NCBI RefSeq assembly: GCF_020253645.1
Contig: NZ_JADCBG010000099.1
Location: forward strand, 1-38,856
Source: Phenylobacterium sp.
GTDB lineage: Bacteria; Pseudomonadota; Alphaproteobacteria; Caulobacterales; Caulobacteraceae
DNA: 38,856 nt
Direction of reading: 5' to 3'
The position numbers and the translations under genes were made by a program. Position 1 is the first letter of the stretch. Every line of letters begins with the position of its first letter. Positions 37,538 through 38,856 of the stretch are shown piece by piece. A model generated the notes under the pieces. The model had not been told where the DNA came from and made no database searches. It saw nothing but the letters and a program-made list of their open reading frames with translations.

Positions 37538-38856
37538 CTAGCGCGGCTCGATGGATAGCGCCAGAAACCTCATGGCGTCCTCGATCGGAATGAAGAAGTT
37601 CAGGCCCTGCACCCCGTCATCCGGGCTTGAGGCGTACCGCGACACAGTGATGGCCACCACCCGCCCGGACTCGTCGAGGAGGGGGCCGCCGCTGTTGCCG
37701 GGATTCACGGCCGCGTCGCTCTGGATGAACCGGTAGCCTGCGAGGGTCCGGCTGGCGGAGACGACGCCCCGGGTCAGGGTTCCCTGAAGCCGGGTCTCCA
37801 TGGGCGTTCCTATGGCGTAGACCGTCTCTCCCTGCCGGATCGGTTCGGCGCGAAGCCGAAAGGCGAGATCCGGGCGAGGGTCCGTGCGGATCAGCGCCAC
37901 ATCCCGTCCCGCATCCGACCGGATCACTTCACCAATGCTCTCCGACCCGTCCGACCATCTGAGCTTCAGAAGGCGGGTCGAGCCGACCACATGCCGGTTG
38001 GTGAGCAGATAACCCTGATCAGACACCAGAAAGGCGCTCCCCAGGCTGGCGCCGGTCGTGACGACGGCGACCGCCCTGTGTGCATCGGAGACGGTGACTG
38101 CAGCCTTGGCCGCGGGGAGCCGAAGCGCATCAGCCGATGGCGGCTCCACCAGGCCCGACTCGGATCGTATCGGGGTCAAGGCGGCCTTCCGGAAGGCGTC
38201 ATCAGCCGCCATGGCGCGCAAGCTATCCCTGAACAGCGCCTGGTAGACCGCCTCCGGGACATTGATGACCGGGTCGTTGATCTCGACCCGCACGGTCGTC
38301 CGGACCCGGGCGATGGTCCGCGACAGGGCCGGCACATAGATCTGCCAGTCCACCGTCATCTGGCCGCGTCCGGCTCCCTGGGCCTTTTCGAACTCGTATC
38401 TCTGCTCCCCCGGCATGAAGCCGCTGCAGACCGCAATCGTGTAATCGACGATCAGGGCGCCGACCTGAAGGTCTCCGGCGGGCGCGTCGGCGTCGCGGAA
38501 GAGGTCGGTCGGGTCCCCCGCAACCCGGAATCCGAGGCCGGTCAGCGTCTCATGGAAGATCCGGTCGTCGACCTCGCTCTTCTCGAACCCGTCATTGACC
38601 TCGTCCCAGGTCTCAAAGCTCCTTATGGGGCATTTCCTGCCCCACATGACCAGGCCATAGGGCGCTCCGTGGCGCAGCCCGGAGGCGATGCGGGAGAGGC
38701 CGAGGGTCTGGCTGACGGCGCCCGGCTCGAGAGGTCGATCCTTCACGGGGGGAGGCGCAGGCTCCGAGTAGACAGAGAGGGGGGACGGCTCCGCAGCCTG
38801 GGCGAGCCCGGCCAGGGCCAGAAGGCCGCTCGCGGTCAGGATCGAAAGGATGCGGA
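37538..38856 (-). CDS. Trypsin-like serine protease (DegP-like core, no PDZ), N-terminus cut by window edge
   Basis: The frame is open to the right edge; the start codon lies outside. The first visible residues (RILSILTASGLLALAGLAQA) form a signal peptide with an AQA-type cleavage site, so a periplasmic or secreted protein, and the GTG at 38746 is internal. After about 200 residues of unknown function comes a chymotrypsin-fold protease: NRHVV (His), GRDVALI (Asp) and NPGNSGGPLL (Ser nucleophile), plus GSAFLVSDQGYLLTN before the His. The triad is complete. There is no PDZ domain after the protease, unlike DegP/DegQ, and the last residues follow DGVQGLNFFIPIE directly. It lies 55 bases upstream of the gamma-glutamyltransferase on the same strand. 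Substrate unknown. Confidence 0.88.
   Translation of the reverse strand, partial: RILSILTASGLLALAGLAQAAEPSPLSVYSEPAPPPVKDRPLEPGAVSQTLGLSRIASGLRHGAPYGLVMWGRKCPIRSFETWDEVNDGFEKSEVDDRIFHETLTGLGFRVAGDPTDLFRDADAPAGDLQVGALIVDYTIAVCSGFMPGEQRYEFEKAQGAGRGQMTVDWQIYVPALSRTIARVRTTVRVEINDPVINVPEAVYQALFRDSLRAMAADDAFRKAALTPIRSESGLVEPPSADALRLPAAKAAVTVSDAHRAVAVVTTGASLGSAFLVSDQGYLLTNRHVVGSTRLLKLRWSDGSESIGEVIRSDAGRDVALIRTDPRPDLAFRLRAEPIRQGETVYAIGTPMETRLQGTLTRGVVSASRTLAGYRFIQSDAAVNPGNSGGPLLDESGRVVAITVSRYASSPDDGVQGLNFFIPIEDAMRFLALSIEPR

Overview
The window looks like a chromosomal segment of an alphaproteobacterium of the Caulobacterales, probably Phenylobacterium- or Caulobacter-like. This is inferred from the very high GC, the phoR-pstC-pstA-pstB-phoU-phoB gene order, the lipid A operon with a nearby DUF4170 gene and PmbA, and large Ca2+-binding RTX proteins next to surface-sugar genes. 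No rRNA, tRNA or CRISPR was seen.

Layout. (1) 1-2676: the C-terminal end of an RTX secreted protein cut by the left edge, a periplasmic M23 endopeptidase, a pair of REP-like inverted repeats and a sulfotransferase. (2) 2772-7333: a tightly coupled five-gene operon for a CDP-activated, probably 3-C-methylated, 6-deoxyhexose (cytidylyltransferase, 4,6-dehydratase, C-methyltransferase, RmlC-type epimerase, NAD(P)-dependent reductase). (3) 7334-9060: a lower-GC accessory patch with a TetR regulator, a small membrane protein, a chemoreceptor fragment and a decayed IS630-type transposase. (4) 9061-12547: a SPINDLY/OGT-type TPR glycosyltransferase followed by a GT-B glycosyltransferase. (5) 12600-15000: a second accessory patch with an internally deleted ISNCY-type insertion sequence, an Acg-type nitroreductase-fold gene and an IS3 OrfA fragment, framed by short direct repeats. 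(6) 15039-22891: a PHO box, the phosphate-sensing and uptake operon phoR-pstCAB-phoU-phoB, then purD. (7) 22895-25324: an RTX protein with nested higher-order repeats. (8) 25487-38856: an APH-like kinase; a reverse-strand operon for lipid A/LPS core (MsbA-like exporter, DUF374 acyltransferase, CDF metal exporter, waaA, lpxK); a divergent tyrosine-phosphatase-like gene; DUF4170; pmbA; a MAPEG protein; a small unknown protein; gamma-glutamyltransferase; and a trypsin-like protease cut by the right edge.

The common theme is the cell envelope: activated sugars, glycosyltransferases, a sulfotransferase, lipid A phosphorylation, Kdo transfer and export, and secreted Ca2+-binding proteins that may be anchored on or decorated by the surface glycan. 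The two accessory patches flank the OGT/GT pair and hold decayed fragments of at least three IS families, so this part of the envelope locus has been repeatedly remodelled. All functions are read from protein motifs without database searches; gene symbols are given only where motif and context agree.
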